Assembly: GCA_028708485.1 (NCBI GenBank)
Contig: JAQVYZ010000086.1
Span: forward strand, 1-5,498
Length of the DNA: 5,498 nt
Reading direction: 5' to 3'
Source of the DNA: Caldisericia bacterium
Lineage (GTDB): Bacteria > Caldisericota > Caldisericia > UBA6126
Shown here in pieces: positions 1 to 5,498 of the stretch. Made by a program: the position numbers and the translations under genes. Positions within the stretch are counted from its first letter, which is position 1. Each line of letters starts with the position of its first letter. The notes beneath the pieces were generated by a model. The model was not told the origin of the DNA, searched no databases, and saw only the letters and a program-made list of their open reading frames with translations.

Positions 1-869
1 GACGCAGAGGCGGAGTTTTGATTGACAATCACATAGAGTGGGATATTGATCGGGATAGACTTCCCGATCGTTTGCTCTCCCAATTGATTATCACGCCCTT
101 TTGTATAGAACAAGACAGAATCGGAAGGTAATATTCTCTGAGCGATAGAAATCGTTTCATCTAATAAGCCCCCGGTATTGTCACGAAGGTCCAGTATCAA
201 TGCTTTTGGTTTGCCTGCCAGCAATTGATCCAATTGAATGGCAAAATCTTGAGCAGTGCCGTGACTGAATGAGTGAATCGCAATATAGGCCACTTGATGA
301 TCCAACATTTTACTGGCTACGGTTTGGAGTTTCACTTTTTTTCGGATAAGTTCGATTTCATTTTCTTCCTTCGAATCAGGAGTATAAACCGTTATTGTAA
401 CAGGTGTATTTTCCGGTCCTCTCACTTTAGAGGCGACCCAATCGAGATCATGTCCCTTAACGCTTTCTTCGTTGACTTTTCGGATCAACATGCCAGACAT
501 GATTTTTGCGTCATTCGCCGGAGAATCGGGAAACACTTTCGTAATTTCAAAACCTTCCTCAGACTGGGTGATCATAATACCAATCCCTACATATGAATCA
601 GCCAGCTGTATCTCAAAGGCATCGAATTCTTCTTTGGTAAAGAAAACACTATACGGATCCTGGGTAGCGGATAAAATCCCTTTTGCAATCATAGAATCTT
701 CTACGGGGCGAATGAAATAGTTCCTGACGGTTGACAGGGCAAATCGGGTTGCCTGAAGCTCCACTAAATCATATTGAACCAGAGCAAAACGAAAACCCCC
801 ATAAAACGCAGCTCCTATCAGCAATATGCCTATAACACAAGTTACAACAATGGTTTTCCACGTTTTCAT
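1..869 (-). CDS. S41 family C-terminal processing peptidase (CtpA/CtpB/Prc type), 3' end cut by window
   Basis: Predicted membrane-anchored serine protease that cleaves envelope or secreted proteins near their C-termini, outside the membrane. I translated 289 full residues from the ATG at 869-867. Residues about 6-26 form one hydrophobic N-terminal segment (signal anchor or signal peptide). DPYSVFF (71-77) and VGIGI (94-98) match the usual lead-in to a PDZ domain, which spans about 90-165. The S41 core follows, with ILDLRDNTGGLL (225-236), the conserved substrate-cleft strand. The visible sequence ends in NSASA (285-289); the middle serine, S288, aligns with the family nucleophile. The catalytic lysine, normally about 25 residues further on, lies outside the window. 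The Shine-Dalgarno AAGGA (880-876) is 6 bases before the ATG and overlaps the stop of the upstream M23 gene, 10 bp away, so the two are probably co-translated. The family is clear; the exact subfamily and substrate are not. Confidence 0.96.
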   Translation of the reverse strand, partial: MKTWKTIVVTCVIGILLIGAAFYGGFRFALVQYDLVELQATRFALSTVRNYFIRPVEDSMIAKGILSATQDPYSVFFTKEEFDAFEIQLADSYVGIGIMITQSEEGFEITKVFPDSPANDAKIMSGMLIRKVNEESVKGHDLDWVASKVRGPENTPVTITVYTPDSKEENEIELIRKKVKLQTVASKMLDHQVAYIAIHSFSHGTAQDFAIQLDQLLAGKPKALILDLRDNTGGLLDETISIAQRILPSDSVLFYTKGRDNQLGEQTIGKSIPINIPLYVIVNQNSASA

Positions 870-873
870 GATA

Positions 874-881
874 CTTCCTTT
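874..881 (-). promoter_or_regulatory. Ribosome binding site of the S41 peptidase gene, overlapping the upstream stop codon
   Basis: Reading the minus strand, AAAGGAAG occupies 881-874, and its AAGGA core ends 6 bases before the ATG at 869. It overlaps the last two bases of the M23 stop codon TAA (882-880). Ribosomes finishing the M23 gene would therefore terminate on top of this site, which favours re-initiation. It fixes the S41 start. Confidence 0.8.
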
Positions 882-2064
882 ATGATGGCGAGAGATATTT
901 CATCGGATTAATGGGTTCCCCGTTAAGCCGGATTTCGAAATGAAGATGAGGCTCTGTCGACCAACCGGTGGTGCCTACCTCTCCGATAACGGCTCCAAGG
1001 GATACCGATTGGTCTTCTTTGACATAGATCGTCCGCATGTGAGCATATAAACTGGAGAAGCCTTCAGCATGCTGAAGGGCGACAACATTACCGTACCCGG
1101 ACAACCAACCGGAATATACCACGATACCGGTGGTGATCGCTCTGATCGGAGTGCCCGAAGGGGCGTCGATATCCACTCCCGTATGCATTCGATTCACGCC
1201 GAATATCGGATGCATTCTCATCCCAAAAGGAGAAGAAACCTGACCGTTGTCGATGGGCCATATAATCTTGCCACCATTCCCAAAAGGAGAATTCAACAGG
1301 TTTTTCCTTCTGATTTCTTCGGCTTTCTTTTTTAGGAGAGCCTTAATATAAGCTTCAATAGCATCATGCTTACGGACCGCTTCCTCTTTGGATTCAGTCT
1401 CAATTCGTATTTGATAGGCAAAATTCGCGATCTGGATACTTTTTTGTTTTTCTAATGCCAGATAATGTGTATTCTCTTTATCCAAAGTCGACTTATCCGT
1501 ATTCAGTTTCAAATCAATCTCAATCCGACTTTGTTTCTTTGTTTCCAAAAGGCGTTTCTCTTCTTTTAAGGATCGGAAAAAAGTTTTATCCGCTTCAAAT
1601 AAATATTGCAGATATACCGCTTTATCAATGATCTCGTTCAGATTTTTGGCTGAAAACAGGTACGCATTAAATGACATCGTGTAATTCTGGTATAACACTT
1701 GCAGGAGTTTCTTCATACGGACATTTTTTTGCTCAATGGATGATTTCAAGGCCTCCATATCAGCGCTTAACGTCAGGTATTCCTGCTTCGTTTTTTCAAT
1801 TTCCAGCATCAACAGGTCGATTTGACCTTGTACCCGTTGCAACTGCAGCTCCACTTTATTCAACTCCGAAACAACCTGGCTTTCTTTGGAAGACAGAGAG
1901 TCAATCAATGCATTTTGAGCTTTAATTTGCTCTTCGAGCTGTTTTTTTACCTGTTCCGCTTTTTTTATATCGTCATCAATACTGCCTCCCTGAACTGGTA
2001 TCAGCGGAGTAAACATCAAGGAGAGTAATAGTATACTAATCAGAATGATCTGGATTTTTTTCAT
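880..2064 (-). CDS. Secreted murein hydrolase: coiled coil plus M23 (LytM) peptidase domain, EnvC-like FtsEX partner
   Basis: Predicted zinc endopeptidase that cuts peptidoglycan cross-bridges or stem peptides during division or growth. The 394-residue protein has a signal peptide (KK, then a hydrophobic stretch at about 5-25). A long charged, heptad-like coiled coil runs from about 30 to 255, rich in Lys, Glu, Gln and Leu, with a less regular middle at about 125-160. A peptidase M23 domain covers about 266-391. Family zinc ligands are present as H294 and D298 (HTGVD) and H375 of HLH; the catalytic histidines are H342 (YAHM) and H373. The domain therefore looks active, unlike the degenerate LytM domain of E. 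coli EnvC. The ATG overlaps the ftsX stop (ATGA), and an AGAAGG site (2078-2073) lies 8 bases upstream. By analogy with EnvC and PcsB, the coiled coil would dock on the FtsX extracellular loop; this is inferred from position and architecture. Confidence 0.95.
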   Translation of the reverse strand: MKKIQIILISILLLSLMFTPLIPVQGGSIDDDIKKAEQVKKQLEEQIKAQNALIDSLSSKESQVVSELNKVELQLQRVQGQIDLLMLEIEKTKQEYLTLSADMEALKSSIEQKNVRMKKLLQVLYQNYTMSFNAYLFSAKNLNEIIDKAVYLQYLFEADKTFFRSLKEEKRLLETKKQSRIEIDLKLNTDKSTLDKENTHYLALEKQKSIQIANFAYQIRIETESKEEAVRKHDAIEAYIKALLKKKAEEIRRKNLLNSPFGNGGKIIWPIDNGQVSSPFGMRMHPIFGVNRMHTGVDIDAPSGTPIRAITTGIVVYSGWLSGYGNVVALQHAEGFSSLYAHMRTIYVKEDQSVSLGAVIGEVGTTGWSTEPHLHFEIRLNGEPINPMKYLSPS

Positions 2065-2942
2065 TTAAAATACCTTCTGACAGCAAAATAAGCAGAGATG
2101 GAGCCGATGAGGATACCCAGACAGATGATCAGGATAACGATGATGATCATCATAAAGAGCCCTTGGATAGGAATGGGATCAAACGATACAAAGGAATAAT
2201 AAAATTGGTTAATTTGTTGATAAGCCGGATATAAGGAAAGAGAAGCGAGTAAAGCACCAAGAAAGCCGTATAAAGAGCCTAAAATAAGAAAAGGAGCCCT
2301 TACGTAAGTCCTGGTAGCGCCAATAAATTGCATGATCTCTATCTCTTTGCGATAGGCATAAATGGAAATGCTGGTGGAAGCGCTGACGGCAAAAATGAAG
2401 CCTGCAAAAAAGATAAAGATCAAGGCTAAGCCAAGCAATGTCCCGATATTCACGATAGAAAAATACGATTTCGCCGCCTCCGTTACATCTGTTACGGATG
2501 CAATACCAGGCATTTCTCTGATATCTCGAATCAAAGCAGGCACTTCTTTTGCATTGGCGGGAACAATCCGAATCGAAGGAGGAATAGGGCTCTCTTCGAG
2601 TTCCATCTCATTTAGATCCGGAAATCGGCTTTTTAACTCTTCCAATGCTTGCTCGGGAGAAATAAACTCCACTTTGGAGACCGTTTTCAATTCCTTCACC
2701 CGTGAAAATGTCTCGTTTAGTTTCTCTTCAGCCGTCGAGGGGTCAAAAAAAGCCGTGATATTCAGTCTTTGTCCGATTGACTTCGTACCATACTGCACAT
2801 AAACACTTAATAAAAGGATAATCGCCAGAGAAAATAGCGCTACCATTGAGATGATGATGCTTCCAAAAGAATTGATCCCGTTTCGCCTGAATGCAATCCA
2901 AGCTTCGCGCATCTCACGTTTTAGGTCAATAAACCATCTCAT
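2061..2942 (-). CDS. ftsX: Cell division protein FtsX (permease-like membrane subunit of FtsEX)
   Basis: Membrane partner of FtsE. It transmits ATP-driven conformational change to a peptidoglycan hydrolase outside the cell and is not known to transport a solute. From the ATG at 2942 the protein is 293 residues, normal for the family. A basic amphipathic N-terminus (LKREMREAWIAFRRNG, 7-22) is followed by TM1 at about 27-50, an extracellular domain at about 51-163, and TM2 at about 164-188. The conserved cytosolic segment YRKEIEIMQFIGAT (197-210) precedes TM3 (about 216-240) and TM4 (about 262-286). An in-frame ATG at 3005 would add 21 residues and an 80-bp overlap with ftsE, but nothing resembling a Shine-Dalgarno precedes it. 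The 2942 start has AAGGA 10 bases upstream and a typical FtsX N-terminus, so I prefer it. It overlaps ftsE by 17 bp and the M23 gene by 4 bp. Confidence 0.96.
   Translation of the reverse strand: MRWFIDLKREMREAWIAFRRNGINSFGSIIISMVALFSLAIILLLSVYVQYGTKSIGQRLNITAFFDPSTAEEKLNETFSRVKELKTVSKVEFISPEQALEELKSRFPDLNEMELEESPIPPSIRIVPANAKEVPALIRDIREMPGIASVTDVTEAAKSYFSIVNIGTLLGLALIFIFFAGFIFAVSASTSISIYAYRKEIEIMQFIGATRTYVRAPFLILGSLYGFLGALLASLSLYPAYQQINQFYYSFVSFDPIPIQGLFMMIIIVILIICLGILIGSISAYFAVRRYFK
2073..2078 (-). promoter_or_regulatory. Ribosome binding site of the M23 hydrolase gene inside ftsX
   Basis: On the minus strand AGAAGG lies 8 bases before the ATG at 2064, within the last codons of ftsX. Together with the ATGA stop-start overlap it supports both the start choice and translational coupling of ftsX to the hydrolase gene. 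Confidence 0.7.
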
Positions 2943-3621
2943 CCAGTTTTTTTCCTTTTTCCAAATATATGGTCCTGAACCGGGCTTTTTGAATAATTTC
3001 TTCATTATGGGTAGCCATCAGAATGGTCGTGCCAGTTTGGTTAATGGTCTTGAACAAGGTCATAATTTCATTGGAAGTCTCCCAATCAAGGTTGCCGGTT
3101 GGTTCGTCCGCAATCAGCAAAGAAGGTTCATGAATGATCGCCCGGGCGATGGCGACCCGCTGCTGCTCTCCACCGGACAATTGAGCCGGGAAGGACTTTC
3201 GCTTATTTAACAGACCCACCAGCTCCAATACTTCCGGGGTTCTTTTTCGAATCTTTTTATCGGATTTTCCTTGCACTTCCAAGGCAAACGCTACATTTTC
3301 AAAAACGGTTTTATAGTGGATTAATTTAAAATCCTGAAAAACAAATCCCAACTCACGCTGAACCAAGTAGCTTTTGTGTCTGGGAATTTGTGTAATGTCC
3401 CGGTTATTCAACCAAATCACTCCGCTGTCCGGTTCCTCCTGTTTAGACAACAAGCGAAAAAGAGTCGTTTTCCCGGCGCCGGAACGCCCGACGATAAAAA
3501 CAAAATTACCCTTGGTAATGGAGAAGCTGATATGATTGACCGCAACCAAATTCGGGGGATAGCTTTTCACCACATCCTGTACCATCAATATCTCTCTGAA
3601 AGAATTATCTGGGTTTTTCAA
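2926..3621 (-). CDS. ftsE: Cell division ATP-binding protein FtsE
   Basis: Cytoplasmic ABC ATPase of the FtsEX complex, which controls envelope peptidoglycan hydrolases. The 231-residue protein is close to the usual size and has every ABC motif: Walker A GRSGAGKTT (45-53), Q-loop FVFQDFKL with Q96, signature LSGGEQQ (148-154), Walker B LLIADEP with D172 and E173, D-loop NLD (177-179), and H-loop H205. QDFKL, KTVFENVAFALEV (104-116) and DEPTGNLD are strongly FtsE-like, and the following gene is ftsX. The start is a TTG (3621-3619) with a strong AGGAG 6 bases upstream; it overlaps the YitT-family gene by 17 bp. An ATG at 3585, with only a weak GAGAG upstream, would give a 219-residue protein lacking part of the first beta strand, so the TTG is preferred. 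All residues needed for ATP binding and hydrolysis are present. Confidence 0.97.
   Translation of the reverse strand: MKNPDNSFREILMVQDVVKSYPPNLVAVNHISFSITKGNFVFIVGRSGAGKTTLFRLLSKQEEPDSGVIWLNNRDITQIPRHKSYLVQRELGFVFQDFKLIHYKTVFENVAFALEVQGKSDKKIRKRTPEVLELVGLLNKRKSFPAQLSGGEQQRVAIARAIIHEPSLLIADEPTGNLDWETSNEIMTLFKTINQTGTTILMATHNEEIIQKARFRTIYLEKGKKLDEMVY
2953..2957 (-). promoter_or_regulatory. Ribosome binding site deciding the ftsX start
   Basis: Minus-strand AAGGA at 2957-2953 lies within the end of ftsE, 10 bases before the ATG at 2942. The spacing is on the long side, but the alternative ATG at 3005 has no purine-rich site at all, so this motif decides for the shorter FtsX. Confidence 0.6.
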
Positions 3622-4471
3622 AACCTTCTCCTAATACTTCATCTAATGTCCCAATCATCATGAAAGCATCCTGATCAATGTATTTGATCTCCTGTTTGAG
3701 CAGGGTGTGCTGAGATTGAGTAAAAGCGCATAATAAAATTGCTTTCCCCTCTTCCGAATAACCTCCCTTTCCCTGTAATAGGGTAACTCCGCGTTTGAGT
3801 TCATTAAAAATAAATTCTTTAATCTCAGCAGGCTTCTCAGTGATGATCAGGGCCACTTTTGAGCTGGATATTCCTTCCTGGGCTACGTCCACCACTTTTC
3901 CCAGGATAAAAAGACCGATCAGAGGCATGAGAGCAAGGTTTGCATTTTTAAAAATGATCGCTGAAGAGACGATGACCAAAGCATCCAGCAAGATAACAAT
4001 CTGCCCAAACGGGATCTCAAAATAGGTATGAATAATTTGAGCCAGTAAATCAGTGCCCCCTAACGAACCATGGAATCGATAGGTAATACCGATACCCAAT
4101 CCTGATAAGGCCGATCCATATATCACAGCTAGCAAAAGGTCCTCGGTAACAGGCAACGACTTGATCATATAGCCGAACATATCGATAAAAAAAGCATTCA
4201 ATCCGACCGATACAAAGGTAGATAAAAGCACTTTCTTTTCTAATCGAAAAAAAGCCCAGCAGAAAACGGGTAAATTTAACAGAAAGTAGAGCAAACCGGT
4301 TTGAAAATTTGTCAGGTGGTGAAGAATAATCGCTATTCCAGCAATCCCTCCCATGTTCAGCTTGTTAGGGACCAGGAAACCCGCATAACCAAATGCATCA
4401 GCGGCGCTGCCTACAATAATGCCTAAGTAATTGACCCGGTTCCGATATTTTCTTTTCATTGAATCTGTCAT
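3605..4471 (-). CDS. YitT-family membrane protein with C-terminal DUF2179 domain
   Basis: Integral membrane protein of unknown biochemical function. It has 288 residues, typical of the family. The N-terminal YitT membrane domain (about 14-195) has roughly five to six hydrophobic segments, with family motifs NKLNMGGIAGIAIIL (36-50) and GIGITYRFHGSLGGTD (126-141). The cytoplasmic-type DUF2179 domain (about 205-284) carries RGVTLLQGKGGYS (227-239) and ends in the characteristic DEVLGEGF (277-284). The ATG is 1 bp after the TAG of the upstream gene. No clear Shine-Dalgarno precedes it or a second in-frame ATG at 4459, so translation may depend on coupling, or on a short leader if the promoter-like motif at 4488-4483 is real. 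The gene overlaps ftsE by 17 bp. From memory, Bacillus subtilis yvjA, a paralogue in this family, also lies near ftsEX; no role in division has been established from that. Confidence 0.94.
   Translation of the reverse strand: MTDSMKRKYRNRVNYLGIIVGSAADAFGYAGFLVPNKLNMGGIAGIAIILHHLTNFQTGLLYFLLNLPVFCWAFFRLEKKVLLSTFVSVGLNAFFIDMFGYMIKSLPVTEDLLLAVIYGSALSGLGIGITYRFHGSLGGTDLLAQIIHTYFEIPFGQIVILLDALVIVSSAIIFKNANLALMPLIGLFILGKVVDVAQEGISSSKVALIITEKPAEIKEFIFNELKRGVTLLQGKGGYSEEGKAILLCAFTQSQHTLLKQEIKYIDQDAFMMIGTLDEVLGEGFEKPR
3628..3632 (-). promoter_or_regulatory. ftsE: Ribosome binding site supporting the TTG start of ftsE
   Basis: Minus-strand AGGAG at 3632-3628 sits 6 bases before the TTG at 3621, inside the last codons of the YitT-family gene. 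It is the strongest Shine-Dalgarno match among the junctions and justifies a non-ATG start. Confidence 0.75.
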
Positions 4472-4472
4472 A

Positions 4473-5498
4473 CTAGAAGCGTATTATAACACGTTTCTCT
4501 TCCTGATTCCATTCAACTTCAGAACTGAAAGCCTCGCTGATGAATCGTATCGGTACCATCACCCTGCCGTTCTGAATGATTGGAGGTGCGTCCAGAGAAG
4601 TGGTTTTGCCATTCATGACAGCCTGATTAGAACCGACCTTTAAAACGATCTTACTAAAGCGTAGTGCAATCTCAACTTGTTTTTTGGATGACTCCCAGAG
4701 AACATCAGCACCAAAAATATCAGCAATGAGCCGCAAAGGCACCATCACCCTGCCATTTGACATCATTGGCGGAGCGTCCATCGTAAATTCCCTATCGTTG
4801 AAAGTCCCTATTCGCTCTCCTAAAGTCAACATTATCTGGTTTGGTTTCAACGGTTTATAGAAGAACACACGAATCGCTGAACGCTTATTTCCTAAAGAAT
4901 CGACGGCAGTAAAAATCAACTGGTTGATCGTATGATAAGCTTTATAGGATACAGAAAATACACCGTCTTTCCCGACCAACAAAGGAGCAAAATTAAAAGT
5001 CAACTCCGCATCCTGATCTGTTTTACCTGTAATAATAAGGGTGTCACTATTTGAAAACAGCGGAATATTATCTACTGCAATATTGGGTGGCGTCGTGTCT
5101 AAAGTAGCTAAGATCGTCTCTGTTTTTTTGTTCTCGTAGGCATCCCAAACAGAGACTTTTATTTGGTTAAGACCTTCTTTTAAAAGAATATTTAAAAAGA
5201 AGATGCCATCTTCAGGATCGACAGCAACACGCTGGTCATTAATCGATGCAAAAGCGACCGGGGAAGTTTCACATAAGATAAACAAACGTTTTTCCCTGGT
5301 TAAAAATTCCGGATCCGGGGTTAAAATGGTGAGAGGTGGAGGGTCCTTACTGATAATCTGCACAATATAAGCTTTAACGAATAAACTGAAATCTCCGGCA
5401 TTACTCCGTACTTTTACCTCCCCCTCATAGGAATCATTGGGAGCCAATTGATGAGAAAGCAGTGTCACTTTGACTTCTGCTTCTTCAATAAACGGTGG
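4473..5498 (-). CDS. Secreted/surface protein, C-terminal part: Ig-like beta modules plus copper-amine-oxidase-N-like domain
   Basis: The frame is open to the window edge, so the N-terminus and any signal peptide are outside; 341 residues are visible, numbered here from the edge. A GTG at 5468 is in frame but has coding-like residues directly before it and is not the likely start. Residues 1-50 look like the end of a beta-sandwich (YEGEVKVRSNAGDFSLFVKAYI). Two Ig-like modules follow (about 55-135 and 137-216), joined by the typical DTTPP linker (134-138) and containing GLNQIKVSVWDAYENK. Residues about 220-341 form a Cu_amine_oxidN1-type domain with two half-repeats, each with APP, NGRVMVP and a W after a V or EV pair. 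In Bacillota this domain is common in extracellular and wall-associated proteins. It does not imply amine oxidase activity, since the oxidase catalytic domain is absent. Function is unknown. The stop is 1 bp before the YitT-family gene. Confidence 0.9.
   Translation of the reverse strand, partial: PPFIEEAEVKVTLLSHQLAPNDSYEGEVKVRSNAGDFSLFVKAYIVQIISKDPPPLTILTPDPEFLTREKRLFILCETSPVAFASINDQRVAVDPEDGIFFLNILLKEGLNQIKVSVWDAYENKKTETILATLDTTPPNIAVDNIPLFSNSDTLIITGKTDQDAELTFNFAPLLVGKDGVFSVSYKAYHTINQLIFTAVDSLGNKRSAIRVFFYKPLKPNQIMLTLGERIGTFNDREFTMDAPPMMSNGRVMVPLRLIADIFGADVLWESSKKQVEIALRFSKIVLKVGSNQAVMNGKTTSLDAPPIIQNGRVMVPIRFISEAFSSEVEWNQEEKRVIIRF
4483..4488 (-). promoter_or_regulatory. Possible -10 box (TATAAT) just before the YitT-family gene
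   Basis: The minus strand has a perfect TATAAT at 4488-4483, ending 11 bases before the ATG at 4471. At 17-bp spacing the -35 position (4511-4506) reads TGGAAT, a weak match to TTGACA. The motif lies in codons for VII of the conserved C-terminus (RVIIRF) of the upstream protein, so it may be chance. A transcript from here would have a leader of only a few bases to ATG 4471, or under 20 to ATG 4459. Confidence 0.25.
4555..4593 (-). repeat. Imperfect direct repeat, copy 2 in coding order (half-repeat of the CuAO-N-like domain)
   Basis: This 39-base stretch matches 4741-4779 at 31 of 39 positions by eye, with the first 14 bases (plus-strand view) identical. It encodes the APP...NGRVMVP part of the second half of the copper-amine-oxidase-N-like domain. 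The offset is 186 bases, or 62 codons, in frame. It reflects the internal duplication of the protein domain rather than a mobile element. Confidence 0.75.
4741..4779 (-). repeat. Imperfect direct repeat, copy 1 in coding order (half-repeat of the CuAO-N-like domain)
   Basis: Partner of the repeat at 4555-4593. It encodes the APP...NGRVMVP segment of the first half of the domain. The differences between copies are partly at third codon positions and partly change residues between APP and NGR (MMS versus IIQ), as expected for an old duplication under protein-level constraint. Confidence 0.75.

Noticed and set aside
629..643. Short inverted repeat (TTCTTTGGTAAAGAA) as a terminator or regulatory hairpin
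   Set aside because: It lies inside the S41 coding sequence, is only a few base pairs long with no U-tract, and fits the codons for conserved FFTKEE. It is most likely chance.
2362..2802. Plus-strand open frame of 146 codons opposite ftsX
   Set aside because: It is antisense to a clear ftsX gene, shows no recognisable domain, and its composition is explained by the opposite-strand codons. The same holds for the plus-strand frames at 273-596, 472-720, 1069-1335, 1671-1925, 1822-2028, 2851-3210, 3376-3663, 3795-4025 and 4431-4643.
2943..3005. Longer FtsX starting at the ATG at 3005
   Set aside because: No Shine-Dalgarno precedes it, it would overlap ftsE by 80 bp, and the added 21 residues do not look like the usual FtsX N-terminus.
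5466..5468. GTG as start codon of the Ig-like/CuAO-N protein
   Set aside because: The frame stays open to the window edge, and the ten upstream codons continue a beta-strand-like sequence. There is no signal peptide after the GTG, which a surface protein would need, so the real start lies outside.
4473..5498. Copper amine oxidase enzyme
   Set aside because: Only the small N1-type repeat domain is seen, next to Ig-like modules. No topaquinone-containing catalytic domain is present, so enzymatic activity is not supported.
1..5498. Defence system, mobile element, CRISPR array or other accessory island
   Set aside because: All six genes belong to known envelope or housekeeping families, or are ordinary surface proteins. 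Spacing is operon-like throughout, and no transposase, integrase, array-like repeat or abrupt composition change is visible.

Overview
The window reads as one tightly packed minus-strand gene cluster from a moderately low-GC bacterium with strong Shine-Dalgarno sites. The best guess is Bacillota, probably a clostridial lineage. This rests on a copper-amine-oxidase-N-type domain in a secreted protein, a YitT/DUF2179 membrane protein, and the order ftsE-ftsX-murein hydrolase-S41 protease. Other lineages that carry such domains (for example Caldisericota or Atribacterota) cannot be excluded from sequence alone.

In transcription order (right to left) there are six genes. (1) 5498-4473 is the C-terminal part of a secreted or surface protein with Ig-like beta modules and a C-terminal copper-amine-oxidase-N-like domain; its 5' end lies outside the window. 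(2) 4471-3605 is a YitT-family membrane protein with a C-terminal DUF2179 domain. (3) 3621-2926 is the FtsE ATPase. (4) 2942-2061 is the FtsX permease-like protein. (5) 2064-880 is a secreted coiled-coil protein with an M23 (LytM) peptidase domain and all predicted catalytic residues. (6) 869-1 is a membrane-anchored PDZ/S41 C-terminal processing peptidase, cut by the window edge just after its predicted catalytic serine.

Junctions are very tight: a 1-bp gap, a 17-bp overlap, a 17-bp overlap, a 4-bp ATGA overlap and a 10-bp gap. I see no terminator or free intergenic space, so co-transcription and translational coupling are likely. No stretch longer than 10 bases lacks a gene, and I found no RNA gene, mobile element or CRISPR array.

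Functionally the core is a cell-wall remodelling module. FtsEX is expected to couple cytoplasmic ATP hydrolysis to activation of the secreted M23 hydrolase through the FtsX extracellular loop and the hydrolase coiled coil. The adjacent S41 protease could process or turn over envelope proteins, possibly including the hydrolase. From memory, the YitT-ftsE-ftsX-S41 order resembles the Bacillus subtilis yvjA-ftsE-ftsX-ctpB neighbourhood, so the region looks like a conserved housekeeping locus rather than an accessory island. I found no convincing undescribed system; the points worth a second look are functional links, start-site choices and one promoter-like motif.
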